The position numbers were made by a program, and so were the translations under genes. Shown piece after piece: positions 16,830 to 29,262 of a stretch of 64,000 nt of DNA. The DNA is from Leptodontidium sp. MPI-SDFR-AT-0119 (Eukaryota; Ascomycota; Leotiomycetes; Helotiales; Leptodontidiaceae): positions 2,108,001 to 2,172,000 of the forward strand of contig JAHLEZ010000007.1 of NCBI GenBank assembly GCA_020726505.1, read 5' to 3'. Below the pieces are notes generated by a model. The model ran no database searches and was not told the origin of the DNA. It saw nothing but the letters and a program-made list of their open reading frames with translations. How positions within the stretch are numbered: position 1 is the stretch's first letter; every line of letters starts with the position of its first letter.

Positions 16830-18888
16830 TGGTCTTATATATTCTTCAAATCGTTATTTCTTATACGCGGGGTGATTAAATCACGTATTTCAGGCAGTCA
16901 GAAGAATGAGTCACTTCCTGGTGAGACCAAAGTTCCTCAAAAGCTGGATTGAGCAAGTAGCAGCTCAGCAGACGACAACACGCCTTACTCCGTCAACAGC
17001 GCCCCAATGACAGTGCAGCTGTGGTTGTTGTTCAATTGGCTGTATTTCTGAACCTACAGGGGAACAAGCGCAGTTCGCTCATCTCATCCACATTTCCCAG
17101 CACAACCTCCAGGAACTGTTGCTAGTGCAAAGCAGACTTCAGCAAAGAGTCATCGCGGGCCGCTGCCGGCCATCGCTGATGATGAGCCATCCCTGTTCAG
17201 ATTTGGTGGTGGCATCCTATACATACGAGACATGGTCAAAAACAGACGTCTTCGACCGGGGATTTGTAGATTCGCCGCGTTTTAGCGCGACAAGACACAG
17301 TCGTCGACTTTGGGTGTTCAAGGCCCGCGACCCTTCTTGGGCTTAGATGCGCGAGATGAGCAGACGTCCGCTGATCGCCAAGTCAGGGTGGTCCACTGGA
17401 GGAAAACGTCCCTTCTGGCATGCATCCTTGTTTCCTTGGGCTTAGATACGCTCTTTAGATGATGGTGGAGAGGATGAGCAAACACGCCTGCTCATCTGAA
17501 GCAGTCTTAAATACATGATGAACCCTTCAGCAGAGCCTGTCATTTCACTATTACACGGCTAATTTTACAGCAGAAATGGCGCAGAGCACTGTCCCAAAAA
17601 TACCGTCAGAAGTCAACACTTTTGTGCACCTTAGGAGCAAATTGAGCATGTCTCCTTACCAAGGACCAAGGATTTAGAAAGGGGATAGATTTGGGTATCG
17701 GTTCGCCACAATCTGCCTTACAGAATTCAGTCATACACGTAACACAATTTGGATGGACAAACCTACCGAGAGAATCGTAGGCTACCTCGGAGCCTCAAAC
17801 CCAGATGTCAGGCCTACCCACCCAAGCTTCTGGCTACCACACGCGGTTGAAGGGGCAACCCTAGGGGGGAAATGATCTAGAGGTAAGGCTTTTGATACGT
17901 CTAGGAGGAACAGCAATTGACATTTTGCCACAGAAACAAGTACGACAAAAATCTCGGCATATTCCAAAAGGCGTATGTTTTGTATGTGTAACTTGGTCAG
18001 GCTACAAATGGTGCCCTAAAACTGACGACGCGGAATAGCTTCATCCAGATCGAAGCAATTGAACTCCATACCTGTGCTGAAAGCGGATGGAATCTTTCTC
18101 TGCAACTCTCCGAGGAATATTATGTTTATGTGGTGTCGGGGAGGCGAATAGAGGCGAAGTGTCGGCGCAAAGTGGAGGTAGTAGATACCGAAGTTCGAGT
18201 CAGTTGGACACTAGACTATGACATGCCCCGTACAAGTTAAAGTTTGACCTGGAAATGGCTGACATTCGCAGTCGCCTGAATGCCCCAAAGGACCCGCTCG
18301 AGCAGCTCCTAGAACAATTTTACAAGCCTTGAAACAAATGTTCGACATAATTTGAGTGGTGGTTTAGGGCATTTGAGGAAGGAGAACCCTGTTGATGTCA
18401 AGTCGAGTACTCGTTTTATAAAGCATGGCACGGCGAAACAACGAGATCCGACCTCAACCCAAGGCGAAGGAATATAGAAAGGGAAAGAGCCTGAAATTGA
18501 AAAGGAGCGGCTGTAGATCACAAAATTGCCATTCCATGACTTTCACCTCTCGTCCTTGTGTCCTCGTGTAATCGATCACCCGCATATTATCGGCCTGCTT
18601 TGGATTGTCCCAATCTAATTCTTGCCTCCCTGGCCCAGATATGCCTCTACAGCTGCCTTCAAGGCAAGATTGAGATCTTCCTCAGAACTATGGCAATTGA
18701 TCTAGATCTAAAGTCAGAGAATACCTTGTCCCTTCCTCTATCACCTACCTTCTTGAAAAACTTTTCTGCTTGTTAACCTTCCAGCTCTTAGAGTGTCCTT
18801 ATAGCATGCCCTAAAGCTCTTGGCTGTCGATCAATAGAGGTCAGAAGTACGACAAGCCCTTCTTGAATCTATTGAGGTAAGTATGTTT
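16830..18888. other. no recognisable gene
   Basis: Ordinary-composition sequence with only short, overlapping frames. I note two near repeats of the phrase CCTTGGGCTTAGATRCG (near 17335-17352 and 17436-17452), suggesting a local duplication, and nothing else I can support. Confidence 0.35.
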
Positions 18889-19362
18889 TCATTCGAATGA
18901 CTCATTTCTGACCTTCTCTACAAAACTTCGAAGCTGCTTTGCATTTCTTGGAAACCCGTCTACAACTATATAACGCTTCCTTTGTTGTGCGCCTTCATGA
19001 ATTTTCTCCTTGAAAAGATCAGTCATGTACCCAACCGGCGAAGTGTCCAGCCCCTTTTTAAGGTAGAGCGCAGCGAATTCTGCCCTAGGGTCTGCCGCAT
19101 CCGTAGACATTTGAGCCAAGACATCACTGAGGGACAGGTACAGGTCGTCAAATGCTTCGGAAAGAGACCTTGAATGCGTCGTCTTGTCAATACTCAGTAA
19201 ACCTAAATGCAGTTTAGTCATCTCTCGAACGACATAGATGACAGAACAGACCAGTGACGAAAATGATAGGAATATGTCTTTTCCGCATTTGACCATGCTG
19301 GATATCTTTGTGTAAAACTTGTCCCAAAGTGCCCATCTGAGACGTCGTAATTTGGGCATCAA
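18889..19362 (-). pseudogene. adenylate/nucleoside-monophosphate-kinase-like fragment
   Basis: 157 codons on the minus strand. Near the C-terminus the peptide YIVVDGFPRNAKQLRSF fits the adenylate kinase signature (three hydrophobic residues, D-G-F-P-R, three residues, Q). The preceding stretch (AEFAALYLKKGLDTSPVGYMTDLFKEKI) is consistent with the NMP-binding region of that family. The P-loop that should lie upstream is not in this frame, and the lid and C-terminal parts after the signature are missing, so I treat it as a fragment. It could be one exon of a gene whose other exons are too decayed to see. Confidence 0.45.
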
Positions 19363-20379
19363 TCTCGCCGCATTACCCGATCGATTCTAAGTTTGTCTTA
19401 AACCCACCAGTATTAGGACAGTCTAGCAGCAGCGCGACCTATTCGATATCCTCATATCTAGCTAGCAATAATCATTTCCTTCCTGCAGATCACGACAATG
19501 CGTTCCGGCAATTATATACACCTGAATTATCTGCAGCTGCCTTCCAAGAAGCCTTCCCCCCGTTGCCAGGACAGTCTGCCGATTCCACAGTCTCCCCATC
19601 CTTGTATCTGGCCAACACTTTTGCAGATAACAACCAGGTCCTCCATCCACTAATATCCTAATTTCCTGACGTGACCATCGTGCACAGTATGTGCGGGATC
19701 ACGTATAGCCTTAATGAACTGACTCCATCGTGCTTTGGAAACGCTCGTTAACTTGCCTCTGGTCAGATGGCCCGACGGCCGTATTGGTCAGTGATGCGTC
19801 AACAGCTCCTCGAAGGGGTGCTCTGACAAGTTGTGGTATAGGATTGTCTCGATCACAAGCCGTTTGGTTGGAATCTTACTTGCAGCTCGAAAGACACAGA
19901 ACAGATCATTGATCTGTTCCTTCAGCCCTAGATAGTAGAAGTCGACAACAGCCTGTTCATGACCCTTCCCCTTCCGGAGTACATAGAGATTAAAAATCAG
20001 CGGACCAGTATCAAGTGCCATCCCTACCCGAAGCAAGAACCTACATCGTTTCCGTCAACTCCTTAGGATGAGGGTAATGGAGATAAATTTGTGGGCAAGG
20101 CGTGCTTCCCTCGGACCACTCACATGTAAGCCCACCAGAAAAGGGTCGAAGTCAAGTTTGGGTCAGCGACGGTGCTGGGAATGCCCACATATGGATGAAG
20201 AGGAAAAAAGTTGGGAGGTCTGCGGCATCGGGACGTCATTTGGCGCTATGCCGGGTGCAGATACCAGTTCGAGAGTACGGGGCTGAGTGCTGTATCTTTT
20301 TTTCCCCCAACGAATCCTCCCTTGAAACAAGTATAATAGGGGGCCTCAGTTCGTTAATCCACCCACGACATATTTCGCG
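19363..20379. other. no recognisable gene
   Basis: Minus-strand frames at 19462-19650 (starting MDGGPGCYLQKC) and 19788-20036 (with VLRKGKGHEQAVVDFYYLG) look partly coding-like but show no domain I can name. They may be exons of the same decayed gene as the kinase-like fragment to their left. Confidence 0.3.
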
Positions 20380-20598
20380 ATGTCGCATATCGAAATCGTC
20401 GAGGTACACCGGTACTATCCTAATGGCATCGAGCGGATCATTGGCCGTGGTGGGGAAAACCACATTGGTGTTATCGACGAATCGACAGTGCTAAAGTACC
20501 CATGCATACCAGGCATAACCAGCAACCTTAAATCGTACAGCTTGCCAAACGATTTCAACAGAAATCTACTGGGTGAAGCAGAACGGACATTTTGGTAA
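20380..20598 (+). pseudogene. protein-kinase-like N-lobe fragment
   Basis: 72 codons: the segment ERIIGRGGENHIGVIDESTV followed by LKYP has a glycine-rich loop (G-x-G-G) and a V-L-K strand where kinases carry the ATP-binding lysine. It resembles the start of the fungal kinase-like proteins often found in accessory regions. A stop follows at 20596-20598 after GEAERTFW. No catalytic loop (HRD) or DFG was found downstream, so it is a fragment at best. Confidence 0.4.
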
Positions 20599-23092
20599 GG
20601 CTTGTGCTTATGTAAGCTGTGACACGTGACCAGCCGGCTAGATTGGCTTCACCATCAGGCAGCAGCTGATGAAGCGACTAGGCACTTCCGAAAAACTCGC
20701 CACACCTGCAGAGCCGTGGCGACCTCCAGACTCGTAAAGTCTCAACAAACAAAATGTCAGGAATTTCCCAGCAACAATGTACTACGCGCATGGTTCCAAA
20801 ATTGTTGTTTGCTCAAGATGCTTATGTTGATGGTCAACAGGACGTTTACGTTGTTGTGGCACTCTCACAGCGAAAACAAATCCAGATCATGAGTACAGTC
20901 GGAAAAGTGCATCGTGAGGATCAACCATTTCCTACATGGAGCCTTGTCGGTCAAGCACTCTCAGAGGCTCTTTTCAATGGACAAGGACATCTGAAGTTGA
21001 AATCAACAATGGAAATGCATCGGAGAGATTACCTCCTATTCGAAAGAATCTTCGAAGGCAGTTGCATGAGCAAGTCAAGCACTGCTTCTGATTCTATACT
21101 CGAGATTGATTTTGGGAGCCAGTTGGATGGCTTCACGTGGTTGGGATATTGGAAAATAGCGCGCCCGGTTGTTGAAACGCTTGTCAGAAATTGTTGGTAT
21201 CACTCTGGTAGCATATAATTCTTCCTAACATGATTACAGCAATAATCAGCCTCGCCAATCTGAGTGTATCAAATCACTCTTCATCAAGTGGACCAATTCG
21301 ATGTGTTGAGGGGCAAGAAACAACGGACGAGAAGGATAACGGCCTACTCGGAAAGCCTTGCTGATCAAATATCATTGAGTCCGAATCATGTGTTTCTGTC
21401 TGTGCTTGAAATCTTTTTGAAACACCGATGTGTGACAGGCAGTCTTCATGCAATGAGAGATAATACATCACCAAGGGGTTCATTCCGTCGAGGAGTTGAT
21501 GTGCACCGTCAATTGAAATATACGATCTGAATCCAAAATACATAATCCAATGTTGCCCAGGAATCTTCTCCCTTCAGGTGCTTCAATCACCCCTTTCACC
21601 ATCCTAAAGCTCAGGTCCCAAGCTCTCTCATCAAACCACTGTCCAGTATTTGGAACCTCATTGAGTGAATGCTTCACTAATCACTGTCTGGGGAAGTCCT
21701 AAGCTGACAAGCTGGACAATCTCCTGCTCTGCTTCCTCCAGCCACCGTACCCCACGGTTTGGGGCAGTTGTTTGCACAGAGTTGCGAGTCCGTACGGTGT
21801 GTATGGCCACACCCAGAATAAGTGTAGGTAACATGGTTGCACATATCCTTTGGGGTATCAGCGCAGAACAGGAGAGAATCATTCCACTCACTGGTAGCGT
21901 AGCTATACGTCTAATTGTTGAGGTGTGTTTCTTGTGTAGAGTCTGGTTTCGAGAAACGATTTGGAGGTTATTGCAAGCATCGAATTCACGGAAGTTGTGA
22001 TGATATAAGACAAAATGGAGACCTTGCTTGATGAAGTCAGCTGCCTAGTAACAAGTACGATCTAGAGAGCTCCGAACCAATAATCAGTACTCCCTTGGTG
22101 CCACGGAACTGGCTGTCTGGTTGATCGATAGGTATAGGATGTGCATGTATGCTGCGTGTCTCGCCGCTAATGCAGGGTTGGTTGGACTTTCTTGCATTCA
22201 CGTCCTATCAAAACGATGACTTTGGCCCCTCCCGCTACTCGGTGAGAAGTTCTCGCACCTAATTTCGCCATTCCAGATTGAGGTCTCACACGCCGAGTAC
22301 CCTTACCCGCACGTCTCCAATAGCTGACCGTCCAACTTCAGGCTCGTCCACGTGATGTAGGCATGAGGAGGTAGTCCAAAACATGCTGCCTCCACCTGCA
22401 CATGGCTGCGTAATTAACGTCTTCTGCTCAATCAGAACCTAGATGTCTGCCCAAAAGCATAAGTATTGGGACGGCTTCAATGGGTCTGGCAGGAGTCAGG
22501 CCAGATACGATGTTCAAACGTGTGAGTACTGGAGCATCTGGAGTGACTAGAAAGCTGCCTACGCGGCCAACGCAGGACGGTCGATTCTAACGGCGAAGAT
22601 TACGACAGTCTGAATGACACAGCAACTTCTAAGATGTGACTCCATCACGCTCTCGGAAACGGGGTCAAGCGGGTGAAGGACCGGGAGTCTCACAAAGTGG
22701 AAACCCAATCCCTCAACCTCTCGATTGAACTCCCAATGACTCTGGCTCTTTAGTCCCCGTGAAATCGTAGTATCGGCTTTGAGGCTTGGAGCACATGGTT
22801 TGGTTGCACAGTGAAGGGTCCGAATCGATCTCATCCTTGAATCTACGTGGGTGGTAGCCAGATCTGGCGCCCTTCAGACCTAAAGTTAACTTCTGCATAT
22901 TAACATGTGACGTTGATGGCAAACAACCCATATTACTTAGGAAGAGACAATAGAAGCTATCCCACAGACTCTAACCTCCTATGTGACATGTTCTCTCTCC
23001 AGAGGTCTCCCAGCTGACACAGGCAGCTAGGCTTAATTTATGTATGAAATGAATAAGATGATGTGGGTTTGATAAAACGCCTTTAGTATCAT
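20599..23092. other. no recognisable gene
   Basis: Contains medium frames on the plus strand (20754-21218, 154 codons; 21665-22000) and minus strand (21274-21891 and 22559-22931). None has a motif I recognise and several overlap one another. Some may be decayed exons. Nothing is supportable beyond that. Confidence 0.3.
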
Positions 23093-24392
23093 GTGATGAT
23101 TTCTGACCTGACACCATCTACCACAATGACTTCTCCAATCCAACACCAAAAATCTGTTGAGCACTGTCCCTGTGCCAACTGCGTTCGCTTGGATAGCTAC
23201 ATAATGCTGCTCGAAGCCCAGCTACCGCCTCTCGGGTGCCCCGAATGCAAACTAGACTTCTTCCGCAAAGCATCTCTTGAAGCTCACCAGCTCGGGGAAC
23301 TGCATACCTCCTGCTACAACTGTAGGGTTGCCTTTCCTACAAGAGAGCTATATGCATCACACATGCAATCGCACAGTACCACCTTAGTGCGACCGCCATC
23401 GCCCGCGACACAATTCCGGTGCTGCGACTGCGAGCACGACTTCAAAAGTGAAGGCGTACTCACGGATCATCTCCGTTTTAGCCGCGTCTATAAACCCGGA
23501 AAGGGAGGGAAGAATAAGAAGAATAAGAAGAAGCAACAAGGGCAACAGGAGCAGGCTACTCCGCAAATGACGTGCGAGAAGTGCAGCAAAACTTTCACGA
23601 AACGACATGCGCTGAGTTCACATTTATCGTCGGCAGCGTGTCAAAAGATTATTCAAACTAGTTAACTAATATTCTATTCTAGTTAACTAGAATAGAATAG
23701 AATATGAATAACAGATATTTGACTTGAATAGAATAGTTATTTTTAGTTAGTTAACTAATATTCAACTATTCAGCTCTATTTTTAGAAAGAATAAAAGATA
23801 AAAGACTTTTATTAAATAAAATTATAATTAACTAATAGCTAACTAAATAACTAACTTTTTTCTTTAATATAAAACGGATTATCTTCTATATCCAAGCCTT
23901 TTATTACCGCTTTATATTCTTTTCTTTCTTCGTCGTCTAATATTCCCCAACTTAAGGCAAATTATCTTCTCAAAAGTCTCTTTACTAAGCCTATTTCTTA
24001 GCTTAGTGGAGAAACCTTTCCAAATTAGGTAAAGTTGCCGTACCTCCCGAGCCTTAAATTAAGCGAGAGGCTCTGATTGGCTAGCTAGCCCCTTACTCAG
24101 CAACTATTCGGCGTTATTTAACTAGAATAGAATAATAACCTAATATTAGTTAAGTAAAATAGAATAAGAGCTAATTTTGTTGAATAGAATAGAATAATCA
24201 CGTGTTATTCTATTCTAGTCTATTCATTTGACACGCTGATCGTCGGTGCGACATCATCCACTGAGCGACATCAAGTGTCTAGCAGACACGAAATGTGAGA
24301 AGCGGTTTAATTGCCCGTCAGGGCAGTTGCAACATCTAGAGAGCGGGAAATGTACAGTAAAGGGCGACATGGGGTCGCGATGTTGTTTTTAG
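23093..24392 (+). pseudogene. C2H2 zinc-finger protein split by a hAT-type MITE
   Basis: The frame opens at about 23093 (ATG) and encodes several C-x2-C...H fingers: CPECKLDFF...H, CYNCRVAFPTRELYASHMQSH, a CCDCEHDFKSEGVL finger, a Lys-rich stretch (KNKKNKKKQQ) and CEKCSKTFTKRHALSSH. At 23634 a 605-bp element interrupts it and supplies a stop at 23663-23665. Past the element the same frame resumes at 24247 and carries another finger, DTKCEKRFNCPSGQLQHLES, ending at TAG 24390-24392. One copy of the 8-bp duplication joins the halves exactly in frame. Known role of such proteins: nucleic-acid binding; target unknown. The truncated 190-aa product could still be made. Confidence 0.75.
23634..24238. 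mobile_element. 605-bp hAT-type MITE inside the C2H2 gene
   Basis: 12-bp perfect terminal inverted repeats (CAGCGTGTCAAA ... TTTGACACGCTG) flanked by an exact 8-bp target duplication ATCGTCGG (23626-23633 and 24239-24246). CAG...CTG ends and 8-bp duplications are hallmarks of the hAT superfamily. The interior is AT-rich and full of subterminal repeats of GAATAGAAT / ATTCTATTC. There is no transposase frame. The interior composition is much poorer in G+C than the host gene. Confidence 0.88.
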
Positions 24393-24449
24393 TTAGTTAT
24401 TTTAAGCGGGCTCCACTTCCAGACAGTTGTGGCTGTGCATCCCCGAGTC

Positions 24450-24655
24450 CAAACGCCCAAACTGCTCAACCGCCCACATACCCCTGTTAGAACACCAAAA
24501 ATTTGAGATTTTTGTAAAGTGCTTAGAAAATTCTGAAAAGCTCTGGAATAACTAAATCCGGTTCGTAGACGGCGAATATCGAATTATTCTTGTTATTTTG
24601 CGTTGTGGTTGTGATCAAAATGGGATTTTGGGCGGTTGAGCAGTTTGGGCGTTTG
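24450..24655. mobile_element. 206-bp MITE with 27-bp inverted repeats
   Basis: Arms CAAACGCCCAAACTGCTCAA... (24450-24476) and its reverse complement (24629-24655) match perfectly over 27 bp. The interior is AT-rich and non-coding. No clear target duplication was found. It lies about 175 bp upstream of the HET-NACHT-WD40 start and so may be part of, or affect, its promoter. Confidence 0.7.
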
Positions 24656-24829
24656 TACGGTGAAAACCCTTCCTTCTAGTCCTCTTTCGCTAGCTTTGGC
24701 GCCTGAATCATGAGGCAGCCCATGATCTTCTTCGTCATCTCGGCGGGCACCAAGGCCACTCTGCCATCTCAACAACGCAACCATAATTAATCATGTCTTC
24801 ACTCTAATTGAGACCTTCGAAACGTCATA

Positions 24830-27800
24830 ATGCATCTTTTAAAGCTCGGCAATAATGGCAAACCAATCTTAACTAGGTTTATTGCGAGCAATATTCCGAA
24901 CTATGCTATACTTTCGCATACATGGGACGCTGATGAACAGGAAGTCACCTTTAAGGATCTAGCAGATGGCGTCGGAACGAGCAAGCTCGGCTACAGAAAG
25001 ATTCGATTTTGCGGAGAACAAGCTCAAAAGGATGGTCTGCAATATTTTTGGATCGACAGCTGTTGCATCGACAAATCTAGCAGCTCTGAGCTCCAAGAGG
25101 CTATCAACTCCATGTTTCGATGGTACCAAAATGCAGCTATATGCTATGCCTACCTTACAGACGTTTCGATAGGAAAGCATTCTAGATCCTCTCAGCCTCT
25201 ATGGCACTTAGGTTTCAGTCAATCCCGATGGTTCACCCGAGGCTGGACGCTACAAGAGCTTCTTGCTCCGCCGTCAGTTGAGTTCTTCTCTCGAGAAGGT
25301 AAACGACTTGGCGATAAGAGATCTTTAGAGGTCCAGGTTCAGCAAATCACTGGCATCGCAATCCAAGCACTTCGAGGCAAGTCATTATCCGAATTCAGCG
25401 TCGACGAGCGAATGTCATGGGCAGCAAACCGAACAACTACCATTGATGAGGACCAAGTATACTGTCTACTAGGCATTTTTTATGTATACTTACCCCTTAT
25501 CTATGGTGAGGGCAAGGAGAATGCGTTCCGCCGACTCCGACAGGAAATGCATGGATTCGGTGGTAAGTACAGGTTCATACAGATCTAGTGTCGCAAGATG
25601 AAATATGCTGACGAGCGACTAATATCAAGTGAACCTATTTAGCCTTTTACCGTACGCTGCCGACGCCCCCTTCAATTCAACCCAGCGCCGGCACGACCCG
25701 ATGTGCCTCCCTAATACCCGCCTCAACCTTCTTCGAGACATACACAGCTGGGCTGACGGTCAGGACGAGCCGTGCATTTTCTGGTTAAACGGCTTAGCGG
25801 GCACGGGTAAGTCGACAATTGCGCGCACCGTGGCCCGGAGATATTTAGACCAGAAGCGACTGGGGGCTAGCTTCTTTTTCTCGCGAGGCGGCGGAGAGGT
25901 GGGCCATGCAGGCAAATTCGTTACGAGCATTGCATTGCAGCTGGCAAGCAGCGTACCCTCACTCGATCAGTACGTTTACGATGCGTTTAGAGAGCGCCGC
26001 GAGATTGCGAGCCAGTCTCTCTCCGACCAGTGGCAGCAACTAGTCCTACGCCCGTTATCAAAGCTGAGCGGATGCAGTGCTCAGGCCATATACGTGCTCG
26101 TTGTTGATGCACTAGATGAGTGTGATAACGATATGGATATTCGCATTATCGTGCACCTTTTAGCTGAAGCTCAATTGCTTAAGACGCCCGGTATTCGGAT
26201 TTTCTTAACGAGTCGAACTGAGGTTCTGATCCGAAACGGATTTGTTGGAGTGTCCGACAGTGAGCACCGAGAGTTTATACTCCATAGCATATCGCCGTCA
26301 ATCGTCAACCAAGACATCCACACGTTCCTAGAACACAGCTTCAAACTCATCGCCCGAGAACGCGCTCTGGCTCCAGGTTGGCCAGGACAGGAGATCGTCA
26401 AGCGTCTTGTCCACAGTGCAGATGGGTTGTTTATCTGGGCAGCAATCACATGCCGTTTCATTCGTGAAGGGAAACGATTCGCCGCGAAGCGACTTGATAT
26501 TATTCTGGAGAATAGCAGCATTGAGATGAACGCGGCAGAGAAGCATCTCGACGACATCTATTCTACCGTCCTCCGCAATTCCATAGCTCCAGGGTATTCA
26601 GTTGATGAGGCAGAGGAGTTGCGCTCTATGCTGAAAAGCCTGCTTGGGAGTATTGTGACGCTATTTTCCTCACTTTCAGCGCAGTCCTTGAGCACGCTAA
26701 TGAGCACGACGCAAGATCACCTAGCTCAGAACCTAAATGATCTGCATTCTATTCTCAACGTCCCAGAAGATCCAACCTTACCAATTCGTCTACATCATTC
26801 CTCATTCCAGGATTTCCTTTATAAACAATCGAGATGTGGCGAGTTCTGGGTGGACGAAAAGCGTGCGCATCAAGTTCTAGCTGACAGGTGTATACAGCTT
26901 ATGTCCATATCACTTGAAAAAGATGTCTGTGGTATAGATGCTCCTGGTATGCTTGTGTTCGACGCCGAGAGAAGTCGGATTGAGCGTGGGCTTCCTCCTG
27001 AAGTCCGGTACGCTTGCCTGTATTGGATTGAGCATGTTCTGAAGGGCGGTACTCAGCTCCGCGATAACGACCAGGTCCATATCTTCTTACACAAACATTT
27101 TCTGCATTGGCTTGAGGCTCTTGGATGGATAGGAAAGATTCCAGAAGGAGTCCATGCTATCTTATCTTTAGAAACATCTATTTCGGTCTGTAAATGCTTC
27201 ACATAGTATACGCTCTAGCTGATATTGTGTTTAGTCCTATGATTGCGCTGATCTTTGGAGCTTCATCCACGACGCAAAGAGGTTCGCTCTCTACAACCGG
27301 TCAGCTATCGAGCAGGCTCCACTCCAGACGTATTGTAGTTCTCTCATCTTCATACCGACGACGAGTATAATAAGAAAGCAGTACGAAGACTGGATACCTA
27401 AGTGGATACGAAGTCTGCCCAAAGTCGAGGAGAATTGGAACCCAGCACTACAGACGCTTGGGGGCCATCTAAGCCCTATCATCGCCCTAACCTTCTCTTG
27501 GGATAGTAAGATGCTTGCGTCGGTATCGGGCGATAATACGGTTAAGCTATGGGATGCTGGGTCAGGTGCATTACAGCAGACGCTCACAGGCCACACAAGT
27601 TCAGTCATGTCTGTGGCCTTCTCACCAGATAGAAAGACGCTCGCTTCAGCATCAGGCGATAAAACGGTGAAGCTCTGGGATACAGGGTCAGGGGCACTGC
27701 AGGAGACGCTTAACGGTCATTGCTATCCTGTCAACTCTGTGGCTTTCTCGCCGGACGGTAAGATGCTCGCATCAGCTTCAGACGATGAGACAGTCAAGCT

Positions 27801-29262
27801 CTGGAACACTGGGTCGGGCACAGTGCAGCAGGCGCTTAACGGTCATTCAAATAAGGTCAATGCAGTAGCTTTCTCTTCAGATGGCAAGATACTGGCATCG
27901 GCATCGTGCGATAAGACTGTTAAACTGTGGGACGCCGAGTCAGGTGTACTGCGGCAGACCCTCGAAGGTCACTCGGACTATGTCAGCGCCGTGGCATTTT
28001 CTCCGGATGGCAGAAAATTAGCGTCGGCATCATACGACAGCACCATCAATATATGGGCGACGGAGACGGGGGTGCTTCTGCAGACGTTTGAAGGCCATTT
28101 ATCATCTGTCACTGATGTGGCATACTCTCCAAATGGCAAAACGTTGGCATCAGCATCGTTTGACAGCACGATTAAGGTGTGGGATGCTTCGTCAGGGACG
28201 GTGCAGCGAACGCTCGAGGGCCATTCGACTTGGGTTAATGCCGTAGCCTTCTGTCCAGATGGTAAGATACTCGCGTCAGGATCAGTTGACCAGACTATCA
28301 AGCTATGGGACGTCGGGATAGACGCAGTGCTGCAGACTCAGAAGTCTCATTCGTGCTATGTTACTACTATAGCTTTCTCTCCAGACGGTAAGACGCTCGT
28401 ATCGGGATCCCTCGACAATATAGTCAAGTTGTGGGACACCGGGTCAGGTACACTGCTGCAGACCCTCAAAGGTCACTCGAGCTATGTTAGTGCCGTAGCA
28501 TTTTCCTCAGATGGTAGGTTACTAGCCTCGGTATGCGGCGACGGCACGGTCAAAATATGGGCCACTGGGACGGGGGCGCTGCTGCAGGAGTTTGAAGAGG
28601 ACCACCCGATTCCTGTCAATGCTATGACCTTTTCTCCAGATACTACGACTCTTGCATCGGCGTTCAACGACGGAAGGGTAAATTTGTGGAACCCTGTGTT
28701 GGGTGTAATTCAACAGACGCTTGAGGGTCATTCAAACTCGGTCAGCGCGGTAACTTTCTCGCCAGACAGCATGATGCTCGCCTCAGCATCGAAAGACGAA
28801 ACTGTTAAGCTCTGGGATGTTAGGTCGGGCACATTAATGCAGACGCTCAAGGGACATGCAGGGTCGGTCAGCATCGTGGTCTTCTCGCCGGACGGTAAGA
28901 CGCTCGCTTCGGCATCGGACGATGGAACGATCAAGCTCTGGGACGTTGGGTCAGGCGCGCTGCAGGAGACGTTCAAACACCATTCGTCTTCCGTCAGCGC
29001 CGTGGCCTTCTCGCCGGATGGCACCTTTCTCCAAACTGACTGGGGCTTGCTACCAACTTCGTCAACTGCGTCTAATGATACGGCTGATCTGCCAACACAG
29101 CTGACACCTTCTTTTTTTGTCAGAGATCAATGGGTATATCGTGATACCAAACGTATTCTTTGGATTCCTTATGACCGTCAACCAAATTGCACGGCGGTTC
29201 ATGGAGGGATCATTGGGATTGGGTGCGAATCTGGACAGGTTATATGCATGCAATTGGCTTAG
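24830..29262 (+). CDS. HET-NACHT-WD40 NLR-type incompatibility protein (HNWD family)
   Basis: Three exons: 24830-25562, 25630-27185 and 27235-29262; both junctions keep frame, giving 1,438 aa. The HET domain (about residues 1-240) has YAILSHTWDADEQEVTF, WIDSCCIDK and RGWTLQELLAPPSVEFF. NACHT follows: Walker A GLAGTGKST near residue 299, an aspartate-rich Walker B in VLVVDALDECDND, and FLTSR further on. A helical middle part ends in the conserved linker IEQAPLQTYCSSLIF. Then come 12 WD40 repeats of 42-43 aa and a degenerate terminal blade. The layout is that of Podospora HET-E/HET-D/HET-R: WD40 sensing, NACHT oligomerisation, HET cell-death output. The repeats differ from each other at many positions, unlike the near-identical repeats of the fast-evolving HNWD genes. 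No breaks seen. Confidence 0.93.

Noticed and set aside
28000..29100. Minus-strand frames of 60-107 codons across the WD40 region
   Set aside because: They are periodic shadows of the 126-bp WD40 repeats on the plus strand.
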